Part shown: positions 43,611 through 51,681 of the stretch, one piece after another
Position numbering within the stretch: the first letter of the stretch is position 1
Layout of the letters: every line of letters begins with the position of its first letter
From: Gammaproteobacteria bacterium
GTDB taxonomy: Bacteria > Pseudomonadota > Gammaproteobacteria > Pseudomonadales > Ketobacteraceae
DNA: 64,000 bases
NCBI GenBank assembly: GCA_013178375.1
Contig: JABLXQ010000017.1
Span: forward strand, 116,387 to 180,386
Direction: 5' to 3'
Made by a program: the position numbers and the translations under genes
The notes under the pieces: generated by a model
Seen by the model: the letters and a program-made list of their open reading frames with translations, nothing else
What the model was told of the DNA's origin: nothing
The model's database searches: none

Positions 43611-44988
43611 AGACGAATCCGTGATCCGCACTGCACTGCGCCGCCTGCTGGAACGCAACGGCTACCAGGTCAGTGAAGCGGGCGCGGTACAGGATGCGGT
43701 GGATAACTTCAAGCTGGTGGATTTCGACCTCATCGTCACCGACCTGCGCCTGCCCGGCGCCCCCGGTACCGACATCATCCCCCTGGCCGAAGGTGTGCCC
43801 GTGCTGGTGATGACCAGCTATGCCAGCCTCAAATCCGCCGTGGAATCCATGAAAATGGGCGCGGTGGACTACATCGCCAAACCGTTCGATCACGACGAAA
43901 TGCTGATGACGGTGGAGCGCATCCTCAAACAGAAGGCCCTGGAGCGAGAAAACCAGGCCCTGAAATCCCAGATCAGCCGCGACTTCCCCGCCTCGGGCAT
44001 GATTGGTGAATGCGACGCCATGCAGGCCCTGTTCCGCAATATCCAGAAAGTGGCGCCTACCGATTCCACCGTACTGGTGCTGGGGGAATCCGGCACCGGC
44101 AAGGAACTGGTGGCCCGCGCCCTGCACGAGCAGAGCCTGCGCCGCGAAGGCCCCCTCATTTCCGTCAACTGCGCCGCCATTCCCGAAACCCTGATCGAAT
44201 CCGAACTGTTCGGCCATGAAAAGGGCGCCTTCACTGGTGCCAACGCCAACCGCAAGGGGCTGGTGGAAGCGGCCGATGCCGGCACCCTGTTCCTGGACGA
44301 AATCGGCGAACTACCGCTGGAAGCCCAGGCCCGCCTGCTGCGCCTGCTGCAGGAAAAGGAAGTGCGCCGGGTGGGATCAGTACAGTCCAAGACCGTCGAC
44401 GTGCGGCTGGTGGCCGCCACCCACCGCAACCTGAAGAACCTGGCCCGGGAAGGCCGTTTCCGCGAAGACCTTTATTACCGCCTGCATGTGGTGGAACTAC
44501 GCCTGCCACCCCTGCGCGAGCGCGGCAAGGATGTGGAGAAGCTGGCGCGCGAACTGCTGATCCGCACCGCCCGCAAGATGGCCAAGCCGGAACTGGAGTT
44601 CTCGGCGGAAGCCATCAGCGCCATCGGCCAGTACCGCTGGCCCGGTAACGTGCGTGAGCTGGAGAACGCCATCGAACGCGCGGTGATTCTGGTGGACGGC
44701 CAGTTCATCACCCCGGACCTGCTGGCCATCGACCTGAGCCCACAGTACGAACTGGAAGAAGATTACCCCCTGCCCACCCCCAGCCAGAACTTCCGCGCCA
44801 ACAGCGACATTGCCGACGAACCGCAGGAAGACCTGTCGCTGGAAGACTATTTCCAGCGCTTCGTGTTGGAACACCAGGAGCAGATGACGGAAACCGAACT
44901 GGCGCAGAAGCTGGGCATCAGCCGCAAGTGCCTGTGGGAACGCCGCCAGCGCCTGGGTATTCCCCGCAAGAAGCCATTCACACGCTGA
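43588..44988 (+). CDS. cbrB: Sigma-54 response regulator CbrB
   Basis: A 466-aa NtrC-type regulator: receiver domain with phospho-acceptor Asp52 in [12 protein letters not shown]+ domain with GESGTGKE, the sigma-54 contact loop GAFTGA intact, the Walker [14 protein letters not shown] segment and a Fis-type helix-turn-helix at the C-terminus, [27 protein letters not shown] precedes the ATG. Its known target is the crcZ promoter; a matching sigma-54 promoter and upstream half-site array follow 200-400 bp downstream of this gene. Confidence 0.96.
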   Translation: MSHILIVEDESVIRTALRRLLERNGYQVSEAGAVQDAVDNFKLVDFDLIVTDLRLPGAPGTDIIPLAEGVPVLVMTSYASLKSAVESMKMGAVDYIAKPFDHDEMLMTVERILKQKALERENQALKSQISRDFPASGMIGECDAMQALFRNIQKVAPTDSTVLVLGESGTGKELVARALHEQSLRREGPLISVNCAAIPETLIESELFGHEKGAFTGANANRKGLVEAADAGTLFLDEIGELPLEAQARLLRLLQEKEVRRVGSVQSKTVDVRLVAATHRNLKNLAREGRFREDLYYRLHVVELRLPPLRERGKDVEKLARELLIRTARKMAKPELEFSAEAISAIGQYRWPGNVRELENAIERAVILVDGQFITPDLLAIDLSPQYELEEDYPLPTPSQNFRANSDIADEPQEDLSLEDYFQRFVLEHQEQMTETELAQKLGISRKCLWERRQRLGIPRKKPFTR

Positions 44989-45198
44989 TCTAAGCCTTGC
45001 CCCCGGGGTTTGCACCGGCCTTGCCGGCTGACAGCCCCGTCAAGTTATCGACGCCAAACCCAGCTCAACTATTAACCAAATTATTGGCGCGCCGCCGCAC
45101 TCCACCGAACAAATTTCAAGCAGCCGATACCGTCCGCCACGTCGGGTCCGGTGACGTTTGCGCTAAATAAATGAAATGTGGATGGATTCAATTGCTCT

Positions 45199-45328
45199 GT
45201 AACAATGTGTTACCAGTGATACCGCTGGGGAAAGTGTTACCACGTTACACACAAAAAGAAACAGTTCCCCCAGGCAACGGTAACAGATAGCCGCCAAGTT
45301 GCCGGCGTTACACAAAATAACATTGTTA
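45199..45328 (+). promoter_or_regulatory. Cluster of GTTAC/GTAAC half-sites, likely CbrB upstream activating sites
   Basis: Half-sites occur at 45199-45204 (GTAACA), 45208-45213 (TGTTAC), 45235-45240 (TGTTAC), 45244-45248 (GTTAC), 45280-45285 (GTAACA) and 45307-45311 (GTTAC), and TAACA-T-TGTTA spans 45318-45328. The first two form a 15-bp palindrome. They lie about 70-195 bp before the predicted crcZ start, the usual place for sigma-54 activator sites. I recall TGTTAC/GTAACA half-sites for CbrB in Pseudomonas, which should be verified. Confidence 0.65.
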
Positions 45329-45368
45329 AGTGCATGATATTTATCGTTATTGTATTTTCACCCCGACT

Positions 45369-45384
45369 TGGCACGCACCCTGCT
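45369..45384 (+). promoter_or_regulatory. Sigma-54 promoter of the CrcZ-type RNA
   Basis: TGGCACG-CACC-CTGCT matches the consensus TGGCACG-N4-TTGCT at every position but one, with the exact GG-N10-GC spacing (GG 45370-45371, GC 45382-45383). Transcription should begin near 45395. Confidence 0.88.
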
Positions 45385-45394
45385 ATATATTCGG

Positions 45395-45810
45395 TGTACC
45401 TAAGGCAGACAACAAAAATAATAAGAAGGTTCTACCGAAGGTTAGAAAACAACAATAACAATAAGAAAGTGCTAAACGGTGGTTATATAAAAGTGGCAGC
45501 TTGTGGTAGCCGCGAAGTTGAAGCCAGTACAAAAACAATAAAAATCGGCCCAACCTCCTCTACCCCATCTGTCACAGCCACCTCAAAAAAATAATAAAAG
45601 CATAAAAACAGGCAACAAAAAAAGCATCATAAAAATAAAAAAGCGATTGGCGAAAAAAACAAAAATAACACACGCTGAAAAACAACAATAAGAGTCGGCA
45701 CTAATGGACCGGGCCTACGGGCCCGGTCCTAAGAACAGAATTCTCCTTCAATAAGAAAAAGAAAAAACATGAAGCACAAGGGAAAGCGAAAGCTTTCCCT
45801 TCTTGCTTTT
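45395..45810 (+). ncRNA. crcZ: CrcZ-type Hfq/Crc-sequestering small RNA
   Basis: This about 416-nt stretch follows cbrB, starts at a near-consensus sigma-54 promoter and ends at a strong terminator; Pseudomonas CrcZ is about 407 nt and lies at the same place. It is AT-rich, unlike the rest of the window, and carries at least eight A-rich patches with AANAANAA motifs: 45411-45427, 45446-45469, 45531-45545, 45585-45600, 45629-45643, 45653-45670, 45677-45694 and 45750-45768. Such motifs bind Hfq/Crc and titrate them from target mRNAs. An internal hairpin, 45706-45729, has a 10-bp GC-rich stem capped by a TACG tetraloop. The 86-codon open frame across 45334-45594 is not a gene. Exact ends are inferred. 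Confidence 0.85.
45778..45810 (+). terminator. Intrinsic terminator of the CrcZ-type RNA
   Basis: AAGGGAAAGC (45778-45787) and GCTTTCCCTT (45792-45801) form a perfect 10-bp stem around a GAAA tetraloop, followed by CTTGCTTTT. Confidence 0.85.
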
Positions 45811-45922
45811 CAGAGTCCGCACTTTTTTCCTGCGACCAATCCAAGTCTTCCTGGCGTTTTTCCCACGCGCTTCCGCTACCTCCTTTTTCCACGCTGAACT
45901 GCCGCCACGCCATACTGCGCCG

Positions 45923-45971
45923 CTGACACGGGTCAGTAAAAATTCCGCTGCATGTCTCTACAGTGAGCGCT
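45923..45971 (+). promoter_or_regulatory. FNR/Anr/Dnr-type class II promoter of ubiT
   Basis: CTGAC-ACGG-GTCAG (45923-45936) matches the TTGAC/T-N4-A/GTCAA pattern except the outer bases. TACAGT (45959-45964) is a good -10. With a start at 45971 the box centre (45929.5) lies at exactly -41.5, as in class II FNR-type promoters. Activation under low oxygen or NO is inferred. Confidence 0.55.
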
Positions 45972-45999
45972 CCCGTCATCTGGCAGGAGAGACCCGATC

Positions 46000-46524
46000 A
46001 TGCCCATGCCACCCTCCGCAGCAGACCGCGCGCGCCAATTGTTGTCGCAACTGCCGCCGCCTTCCCGCGTCATCGCACGCCTGCATCCCATTCTGAAATC
46101 CCAGGCACGGCTGATTCCGTTTGCATTGCAGCGCCGGGTGATGGAAAAAATCATGCAGGAAGGATTTCGCGACGCCATTGCGGAAGGTGCGTTTGATTTT
46201 CTGCAGGGACGCTGGCTGTGCCTGGAAATCACCGATTTGCGCCTGCACTGGAACATTACCCGGGGCATGCACGGGCCGGTTATGATGGCGAGCGCAGTGA
46301 AGGCGGATGTCTGCATTCGGGGCCGCTTGCGGGATTTCGTGGCGCTGGCCAACCAGGAAGTGGATCCGGACACCCTGTTCTTCCGCCGCCGCCTGCAGAT
46401 CAGCGGCGACACCGATCTGGGCCTGCAGGTGAAGAATCTGATGTTCGGTACGGAAATCACCGGATTACCGCGCACGCTCAGCCGCGTACTGCAGCAGCTT
46501 ATGGAATTTTCGCCGGGGAAATAA
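46000..46524 (+). CDS. ubiT: Anaerobic ubiquinone biosynthesis accessory factor UbiT
   Basis: A 174-aa SCP2-domain protein like E. coli UbiT (YhbT, 174 aa), a lipid-binding accessory protein needed for oxygen-independent ubiquinone synthesis. LQGRWLCLEITDLRLHWNI, DFVALANQEVDPDTLFFRRR and LQISGDTDLGLQVKNLMFG are typical. The ATG at 46000 has GGAGAG upstream; a second ATG two codons later is possible. It faces ubiV across a palindromic repeat, and UbiU, UbiD and UbiX are encoded in the same stretch, so the assignment is well supported by context. Confidence 0.92.
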   Translation: MPMPPSAADRARQLLSQLPPPSRVIARLHPILKSQARLIPFALQRRVMEKIMQEGFRDAIAEGAFDFLQGRWLCLEITDLRLHWNITRGMHGPVMMASAVKADVCIRGRLRDFVALANQEVDPDTLFFRRRLQISGDTDLGLQVKNLMFGTEITGLPRTLSRVLQQLMEFSPGK

Positions 46525-46548
46525 GGCTGCCGCGCAGAGCGGATCAGC

Positions 46549-46696
46549 CAAGGGAACCTCTGAATAACGTAGCGAGCGCGGCAAAGACAAGGCAAAAACA
46601 GGCGAAAAACCGGAGTTTACATGTAGTAAATGAGGATTTTTAGCCTGTTTTTAACGCAGTATTTGCAAGCGCAGTAGTTATTCAGAGGTTTCCTTG
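46549..46696. mobile_element. 148-bp MITE-like palindromic repeat overlapping the ubiV end
   Basis: The ends are 20-bp inverted repeats with one mismatch: CAAGGGAACCTCTGAATAAC (46549-46568) and GTTATTCAGAGGTTTCCTTG (46677-46696). Inside are a second pair, AAAAACAGGC (46595-46603 region) with GCCTGTTTTT, and an inner GTTTAC-ATGTA-GTAAAT hairpin. I recall near-identical palindromic repeats in several marine gammaproteobacterial genomes. It encodes no protein and resembles a non-autonomous MITE. Its right arm provides the stop codon of ubiV. Confidence 0.75.
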
Positions 46697-47584
46697 CAGT
46701 GCCGGCAAGCTCACCATGCCCGGCTCGCCAAACCAGTAGCCATTGCAGACATCCTGCTCCGCCAGCGGGATGCTGATTGCGTTTCCGGTCATGCTGCTTT
46801 TCAGATGCGTTACTTGTTGCAGGCACCCGGGCGAGGACACGCTGATGCGCATGATATCGACACCCGCGTCGCGCAATAACTGCCAATGGGGAATCAGGTT
46901 GCAGTGCGCAAAGGACTGGGTCTGGATGCCATTGATCTGGAACAGACCCTGCTGTTCCTGACTGAAAAGTGGAATGCCATCCTGGTAATCGGCGCAGCGG
47001 AATTCGCACTGGTCTTTGGGCCGGTTGAGAAAGCGCGCGGTGAAGCAGCGGGCGGAATGGGCCAGCGGCAGCCGGCCGTAACTGAATACTTCGGTTTCGA
47101 TGCGGTTGCGGTCGCTGTCCCGCGCCATGTTCTGCAACATCGCCTGCAGGGATTCGCCGCTCATTTCCAGTGGCGGCACCCAGCGTTTCAGGCCGCACTG
47201 CGCCAGCGTTTCCAGCGTGGCACTGTTGTAGATATTCAGACTGGAACCGGCACAGATGTCGCGTCCCTGCGCGCGCGCCATGTTCAGCACGGCGTAATCG
47301 TTGGCTTCGATCATGCCATCGAAACGCTCCACCAGATTGCGGGCGTAACCGATTTCCGATTCGGCCTCGATCAGCGTGAGCGTGGACAGCACCACCTGCT
47401 TGCCGCAGCGCGCGATATCGGCAGCAAGATCGATCCAGTCTGCCGCGCTCAATGTGCGACGCTTGGAGCAGACGACTTCACCCAGATAAATGATGTCCAC
47501 CGGCGTTTCCAGCGCGCGGGCATAAAAATCCAGCAGGGTTTTTCTGTCCCAGAAATACAGCACCGGTCCAAGCGAAATTTTCAT
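46682..47584 (-). CDS. ubiV: Ubiquinone anaerobic biosynthesis protein UbiV
   Basis: A 300-aa U32-peptidase-like protein. With UbiU it forms a heterodimer carrying two [4Fe-4S] clusters that performs O2-independent ring hydroxylation, using prephenate as oxygen donor according to work in E. coli. The four cluster cysteines are visible in GEVVCSKRRT and in SARCFTARFLNRPKDQCEF with RCADYQDG. Its C-terminal residues QGNL and TGA stop are read from the arm of the neighbouring palindromic repeat, so the native end was probably altered. It follows ubiU by 24 bp in an operon. Confidence 0.93.
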   Translation of the reverse strand: MKISLGPVLYFWDRKTLLDFYARALETPVDIIYLGEVVCSKRRTLSAADWIDLAADIARCGKQVVLSTLTLIEAESEIGYARNLVERFDGMIEANDYAVLNMARAQGRDICAGSSLNIYNSATLETLAQCGLKRWVPPLEMSGESLQAMLQNMARDSDRNRIETEVFSYGRLPLAHSARCFTARFLNRPKDQCEFRCADYQDGIPLFSQEQQGLFQINGIQTQSFAHCNLIPHWQLLRDAGVDIMRISVSSPGCLQQVTHLKSSMTGNAISIPLAEQDVCNGYWFGEPGMVSLPALQGNL

Positions 47585-47608
47585 GGTGGCGGGTTCCGTC
47601 AGCGAATT

Positions 47609-48622
47609 TTATTGCCAGGGCCGGTGATAGGCGCCCAGTGTAGTTTGCGATCCCTCTGCCAGCTCCGCCAGCGTGCGGTGCCAGTCCGGTTGCGCGGCAT
47701 AGCTGCTGCCCATACGGGCATGGCGGTCGATGGCCTGGCGCCAGACGCGCGCCACTTTTGCGATATAGGCGGGCGCACGCTGGCGGCCTTCGATCTTGAT
47801 GGCGGCGATACCGGCGCCTGCCAACTGTGGCAGCATGTCCAGCGCATTGAGGCTGACCGGTTCTTCCAGCGCATGAAACAGATGCTGCTCCACCTGAAAG
47901 CGGCCCTTGCACAGAGTGGGATAACCTGCGGGTTCATCCGGCCGGAAGCGGTCGATCAGAACATTGTTCAAGCGCGTTTCGAGTGTGTGGGCGGATTCTT
48001 CCCAGCGCACCGCATGGGCCGGCGAACAGGCGCCGCAATTGTTGGGCGAATCCCCCGTCACGTAGGACGATAAATAACAGCGCCCCTCCGCCATGATGCA
48101 CAGGGACCCAAACCCGAAGACTTCCAGTTCAAGCGGGGATTTTGCTGCCAGCCGCTCCACCTGCTTCAGTGACAACACCCGTGGCAACACCGCGCGCCGG
48201 ATACCAAACTGTTCGTGATAAAACTGCAAGGCTTCCAGGCTGGTGGCAGAAGCCTGCACTGAAAGATGACGCGCGATGTGCGGATGCCGCGACGCCGCAT
48301 AATCCATTACGCCGATGTCGGCAATGATCAGCGCGTCAACGCCCAGGCTGGCACCTATGTCCACCGCCTCGCGCCATTGGGGCCAGTTTTTTTCCTGCGG
48401 ATAGGTGTTGATGGCGACAAACACTTTGCGACCGTGATCGCGAATGTACTGCACGGCTTTCTCAATGCTGCTATCGGAAAAATTCAGGCCGGAAAAATAG
48501 CGGGCGTTGGTTTTGTTGTTGAGGCCGATGTAAACCGCATCGGCACCATTGTCGACCGCCGCCTTGACCGACGGCAGGTTGCCGGCCGGACAAACCAGTT
48601 CGATCTGCCTTGCCGTGTTCAT
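47609..48622 (-). CDS. ubiU: Ubiquinone anaerobic biosynthesis protein UbiU
   Basis: A 337-aa U32-peptidase-family protein, partner of UbiV. IELVCPAGNLPSVKAAVDNG, DAVYIGLNNKTNARYFSGLN and the cluster cysteines in GSLCIMAEGRCYLSSYVTG, NNCGAC and YPTLCKGRF match E. coli UbiU (331 aa). Several in-frame ATGs lie upstream (48652, 48646, 48637), but ATG 48622 gives the family-length protein and has GGAAA upstream. It begins 31 bp after the ubiD stop, in one operon ubiD-ubiU-ubiV. Confidence 0.93.
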   Translation of the reverse strand: MNTARQIELVCPAGNLPSVKAAVDNGADAVYIGLNNKTNARYFSGLNFSDSSIEKAVQYIRDHGRKVFVAINTYPQEKNWPQWREAVDIGASLGVDALIIADIGVMDYAASRHPHIARHLSVQASATSLEALQFYHEQFGIRRAVLPRVLSLKQVERLAAKSPLELEVFGFGSLCIMAEGRCYLSSYVTGDSPNNCGACSPAHAVRWEESAHTLETRLNNVLIDRFRPDEPAGYPTLCKGRFQVEQHLFHALEEPVSLNALDMLPQLAGAGIAAIKIEGRQRAPAYIAKVARVWRQAIDRHARMGSSYAAQPDWHRTLAELAEGSQTTLGAYHRPWQ

Positions 48623-48653
48623 TCCGCACGTTTCCATTTCCCGCATTTCCATC

Positions 48654-50120
48654 TCACAACCCCAGCCTGTTCCAGAGCAAATCGATTTTCTGCACGATGG
48701 CGGGATCACGATGAATGACGCGCCCCCATTCCCGTTGCGTTTCACCGGGCCACTTGTGAGTGGCATCCAGCCCCATCTTGGAACCCAGTCCCGATACCGG
48801 CGAAGCGAAATCCAGATAATCGATGGGCGTGTGTTCCACCGTAACCGTGTCGCGGGCCGGGTCCATGCGGGTGGTCATCGCCCAGATCACATCCTGCCAG
48901 TTGCGCACGTCGATATCCTCGTCCACCACCACAATGAATTTGGTGTACATGAATTGTCGCAGCATGGACCACACACCCATCATGGTCCGCCGCGCGTGTC
49001 CCGGGTATTGCTTGCGGATGCTGACCACCGCCATGCGGTAGGAACAGCCTTCCGGCGGCAGATAAAAATCCACGATTTCCGGAAACTGTTTGCACAGGAT
49101 CGGCACGAACATTTCGTTCATTGCCGCCGCCAGAATCGCCGGTTCGTCCGGTGGCCGACCGGTGTAAGTGCTGTGATAAATGGGGCGATGCCGGTGGGTA
49201 ATGCGTTCAATGGTGAACACCGGAAACGACGCACACTCGTTGTAGTATCCGGTGTGATCGCCGAACGGACCTTCATCGGCGCAATCGCCAGGATAGATGA
49301 AGCCCTCCAGCACGATTTCCGCCGTTGCAGGCACCCACAAATCGTGACTGAGGCATTGCACCAGCGCAGTTTTCTGTCCGCGCAGCAGGCCGGCAAAGGA
49401 AAATTCCGACAGCGTGTCGGGAATGGGCGTGACCGCAGCGAGAATCGTGGCAGGATCGGCGCCGATCACCACTGCCACAGGAAACGGTTGCGCGCCGTGC
49501 TTGCGCTGCCAATCCGCGTAGTCAATGGCGCCGCCACGGTGAGACAGCCAGCGCATGATCAGCCGGTTGCGGCCAATCACCTGCTGCCGGTAAATGCCGA
49601 TATTCAGGCGCGGTTTGTTCGGCCCGCGCGTGATCACCAGGGGCCAGGTGATGAGCGGCCCCGCGTCTTCCGGCCAGCAGGTCTGGATCGGCCACTGCGC
49701 CAGATCGACATCGTCTTTTTCCAGCACCACTTCCTGACAGGGCCCGCTGCGCAACTCTTTCACCGCCATGTTCATGACGTTTTTCAGCATCGGCAACTGC
49801 TCGAAAACACCTTTGAGCGAGGCCGGCGGCGCGGGATCTTTCAGATGGGCCAGCGCTTCACCCAGCTGTCGCAGTTCACTCACCTCTTTCAAGCCCAGAC
49901 CCAGCGCAATGCGCCTGCCGGTGCCGAACAGATTGGTCAGTACCGGCGCATTAAATCCGGTGGGATTTTCAAACAGCAGCGCCGGCCCCTGCTTGCGCAG
50001 GACACGGTCCGACACTTCCGTCATTTCCAGATGCGGACTGACGGAATGCTGAACGCGCTTCAATTCGCCGCAACGTTCCAGATACTGTACGAATTCACGT
50101 AGATCACCGAATTGCGTCAT
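48654..50120 (-). CDS. ubiD: 4-hydroxy-3-polyprenylbenzoate decarboxylase UbiD
   Basis: A 488-aa prenyl-FMN-dependent decarboxylase, which removes the carboxyl group in ubiquinone synthesis. [20 protein letters not shown] at the start, [19 protein letters not shown], the catalytic-site region [14 protein letters not shown] and [20 protein letters not shown] are typical; E. coli UbiD has 497 aa. ATG 50120 has AGGA six bases upstream; a longer in-frame start at 50156 runs into the promoter. It is the first gene of the ubiD-ubiU-ubiV operon and is divergent from ubiX, which makes its cofactor. Confidence 0.95.
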   Translation of the reverse strand: MTQFGDLREFVQYLERCGELKRVQHSVSPHLEMTEVSDRVLRKQGPALLFENPTGFNAPVLTNLFGTGRRIALGLGLKEVSELRQLGEALAHLKDPAPPASLKGVFEQLPMLKNVMNMAVKELRSGPCQEVVLEKDDVDLAQWPIQTCWPEDAGPLITWPLVITRGPNKPRLNIGIYRQQVIGRNRLIMRWLSHRGGAIDYADWQRKHGAQPFPVAVVIGADPATILAAVTPIPDTLSEFSFAGLLRGQKTALVQCLSHDLWVPATAEIVLEGFIYPGDCADEGPFGDHTGYYNECASFPVFTIERITHRHRPIYHSTYTGRPPDEPAILAAAMNEMFVPILCKQFPEIVDFYLPPEGCSYRMAVVSIRKQYPGHARRTMMGVWSMLRQFMYTKFIVVVDEDIDVRNWQDVIWAMTTRMDPARDTVTVEHTPIDYLDFASPVSGLGSKMGLDATHKWPGETQREWGRVIHRDPAIVQKIDLLWNRLGL

Positions 50121-50136
50121 GGTCCTGCCGCCGAAA

Positions 50137-50185
50137 AAACGCAACTCTAGTGTCATTCACTGCCGTACGCATTGACATGGGGCAA
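50137..50185 (-). promoter_or_regulatory. FNR/Anr/Dnr-type class II promoter of ubiD-ubiU-ubiV
   Basis: TTGAC-ATGG-GGCAA (50172-50185) matches TTGAC-N4-GTCAA at nine of ten positions. On the minus strand TAGAGT (50149-50144) is a fair -10 element. With a start at 50137 the box centre (50178.5) is at -41.5, the same arrangement as before ubiT. Confidence 0.6.
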
Positions 50186-50245
50186 CGCTGGCGCAGGTCG
50201 GATCTGGCATCGTTTCCGCACATTTTTCAGTGCAGTGAAATAAAC

Positions 50246-50914
50246 ATGACATCACGCCAGCAGTCGATCACGCTCGCGATCACCGGCGCCAGTGGCGCGC
50301 AGTATGGATTGCGTTTGCTGCAAGTTCTGACGCAACACAAAACCACAGTGCATTGTCTGCTGTCGGATGCGGCGCGCGTGGTGATTGCAGCGGAGGTGAA
50401 TGCGGATTTTCCAGCGCGCAATGCGATGCCGGAACCGGCAGCAGCCACTGCGGATTTTCTGGCAACACACATGGGAATTGATGCGGATTATCTGATACTG
50501 CCCGATCATCACGACTGGTTTTCCTGTGTCGCATCCGGCTCATCGGCACCGCGCCGCATGGTGGTGTGTCCGTGCAGCATGGGAACGCTGGCAGCCATCG
50601 CCCACGGCATGAGCGACAATCTGATTGAGCGCGCGGCCGATGTAGTCATCAAGGAACGCGGCAGACTGGTGCTGGTGCCACGGGAAGCGCCGCTGTCAGT
50701 GATTCATCTGCAGAATATGCTGGTGCTGGCGCAGGCCGGCGCTGTCATTCTGCCAGCTGCACCGGGTTTTTATGCGAAACCGCAATCCATCACGGATCTG
50801 GTGGATGGCGTGGTGCAGCGGATTCTGGATCAGCTGGATCTGGACATCGACATCGCCGCACGCTGGGTGGCAGGCGCGTCGGCCACCACCACGCCCGCAT
50901 TCAGGCGCGACTGA
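50246..50914 (+). CDS. ubiX: Flavin prenyltransferase UbiX
   Basis: A 222-aa flavoprotein that prenylates FMN to make the UbiD cofactor. TLAITGASGAQYGLRLLQVL, SSAPRRMVVCPCSMGTLAAI, DNLIERAADVVIKERG and VPREAPLSVIHLQNML are family hallmarks. ATG 50246 gives the proper start; the site upstream is weak. The reading frame runs 85 bp into the convergent acetoacetate-decarboxylase-like gene. The last 15 residues, rich in Ala and Thr, are longer than usual and may reflect that overlap. Confidence 0.95.
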   Translation: MTSRQQSITLAITGASGAQYGLRLLQVLTQHKTTVHCLLSDAARVVIAAEVNADFPARNAMPEPAAATADFLATHMGIDADYLILPDHHDWFSCVASGSSAPRRMVVCPCSMGTLAAIAHGMSDNLIERAADVVIKERGRLVLVPREAPLSVIHLQNMLVLAQAGAVILPAAPGFYAKPQSITDLVDGVVQRILDQLDLDIDIAARWVAGASATTTPAFRRD

Positions 50915-51669
50915 AAGAAATCGGTCCACAGCAACGCCAGCGGCTTCGCATTGTTCAGTCCCAGCCGGTTCAGATGCTGCACCATGACGTGATCGCCATC
51001 ACCGACCTGCAAGCGCACGTTGCCGGGCAGACTGATCCGCGACTTGCCACGCACATTCACCGTGGTGCGCTGCAATTGCTGGTTGCAATAGGAATACAGC
51101 GCCAGGCTGAAGGGCCGCGCCGGCACTGCCACACCCATCGTACCTGCCAGCGTCATCAGCGCCGTGCCAGTATCAGGATTTTCCACGCTGCAGGAAAACT
51201 GGTTACCACGCAGCTCAAATTCAATAGGCGTAACAAATTTGGGAAAGCCCCAGATCTCCCGTCCTGCCGCATTGGCAAGCGCTGTGGTTACCGGCAGATC
51301 GAGCACGTACATGCCGGAGCGACGTTCTTCCGGATGCGTGAAACTCGCCAGCACATCACGCCACCCGCCCATGCTCAGCGGATCATTCTGGCGCGACACC
51401 GCCACCGCCAGCCCCACTTCGTTGTAAACACCCACCGAGGTATCGCGATACTGATAGCAGGCCAGCCCGACGATGGCTTTCGATCCCACGCGCATGCCGG
51501 GTTCAAGCTCGGCATCCAGTAACAGTTCGCGAATTTTTTCCTGCTCCACCAGAAAGAACGCATACAGCGCGCTGGCGTCGTAATACAGGATGGGCAGTTG
51601 CACGTCGCCGGCGCTCACCCGCACGGGGGTTTGCGGTACCTGGAAGAACACAGCATTCCTGTCATTCAT
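50830..51669 (-). CDS. Acetoacetate decarboxylase-like protein
   Basis: A 279-aa member of the acetoacetate decarboxylase (ADC) superfamily. PVTTALANAAGREIWGFPKF contains the conserved WGFPK, whose lysine forms the Schiff base in true ADC. YDASALYAFFLVEQEKIREL and YQYRDTSVGVYNEVGLAVAV are other family segments. ADC relatives include decarboxylases, lyases and hydratases, so the reaction is open. ATG 51669 with GAGG upstream is preferred to a GTG at 51681. It is the last gene of an operon behind a sigma-54/NorR-type promoter, 12 bp after the double acyl-CoA dehydrogenase gene, and overlaps ubiX by 85 bp. Confidence 0.8.
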   Translation of the reverse strand: MNDRNAVFFQVPQTPVRVSAGDVQLPILYYDASALYAFFLVEQEKIRELLLDAELEPGMRVGSKAIVGLACYQYRDTSVGVYNEVGLAVAVSRQNDPLSMGGWRDVLASFTHPEERRSGMYVLDLPVTTALANAAGREIWGFPKFVTPIEFELRGNQFSCSVENPDTGTALMTLAGTMGVAVPARPFSLALYSYCNQQLQRTTVNVRGKSRISLPGNVRLQVGDGDHVMVQHLNRLGLNNAKPLALLWTDFFQSRLNAGVVVADAPATQRAAMSMSRSS

Positions 51670-51681
51670 GGCGCGCCTCAC

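Noticed and set aside
45001..45060. CCGGC-CTT-GCCGG hairpin just after cbrB as a terminator
   Set aside because: The stem is short, lacks a T-tract and lies well before the crcZ control region; it is not convincing.
45334..45594. 86-codon open frame downstream of cbrB
   Set aside because: It runs through the sigma-54 promoter and the A-rich CrcZ-type RNA, has low-complexity Asn/Lys content, no family match and no good ribosome-binding site.
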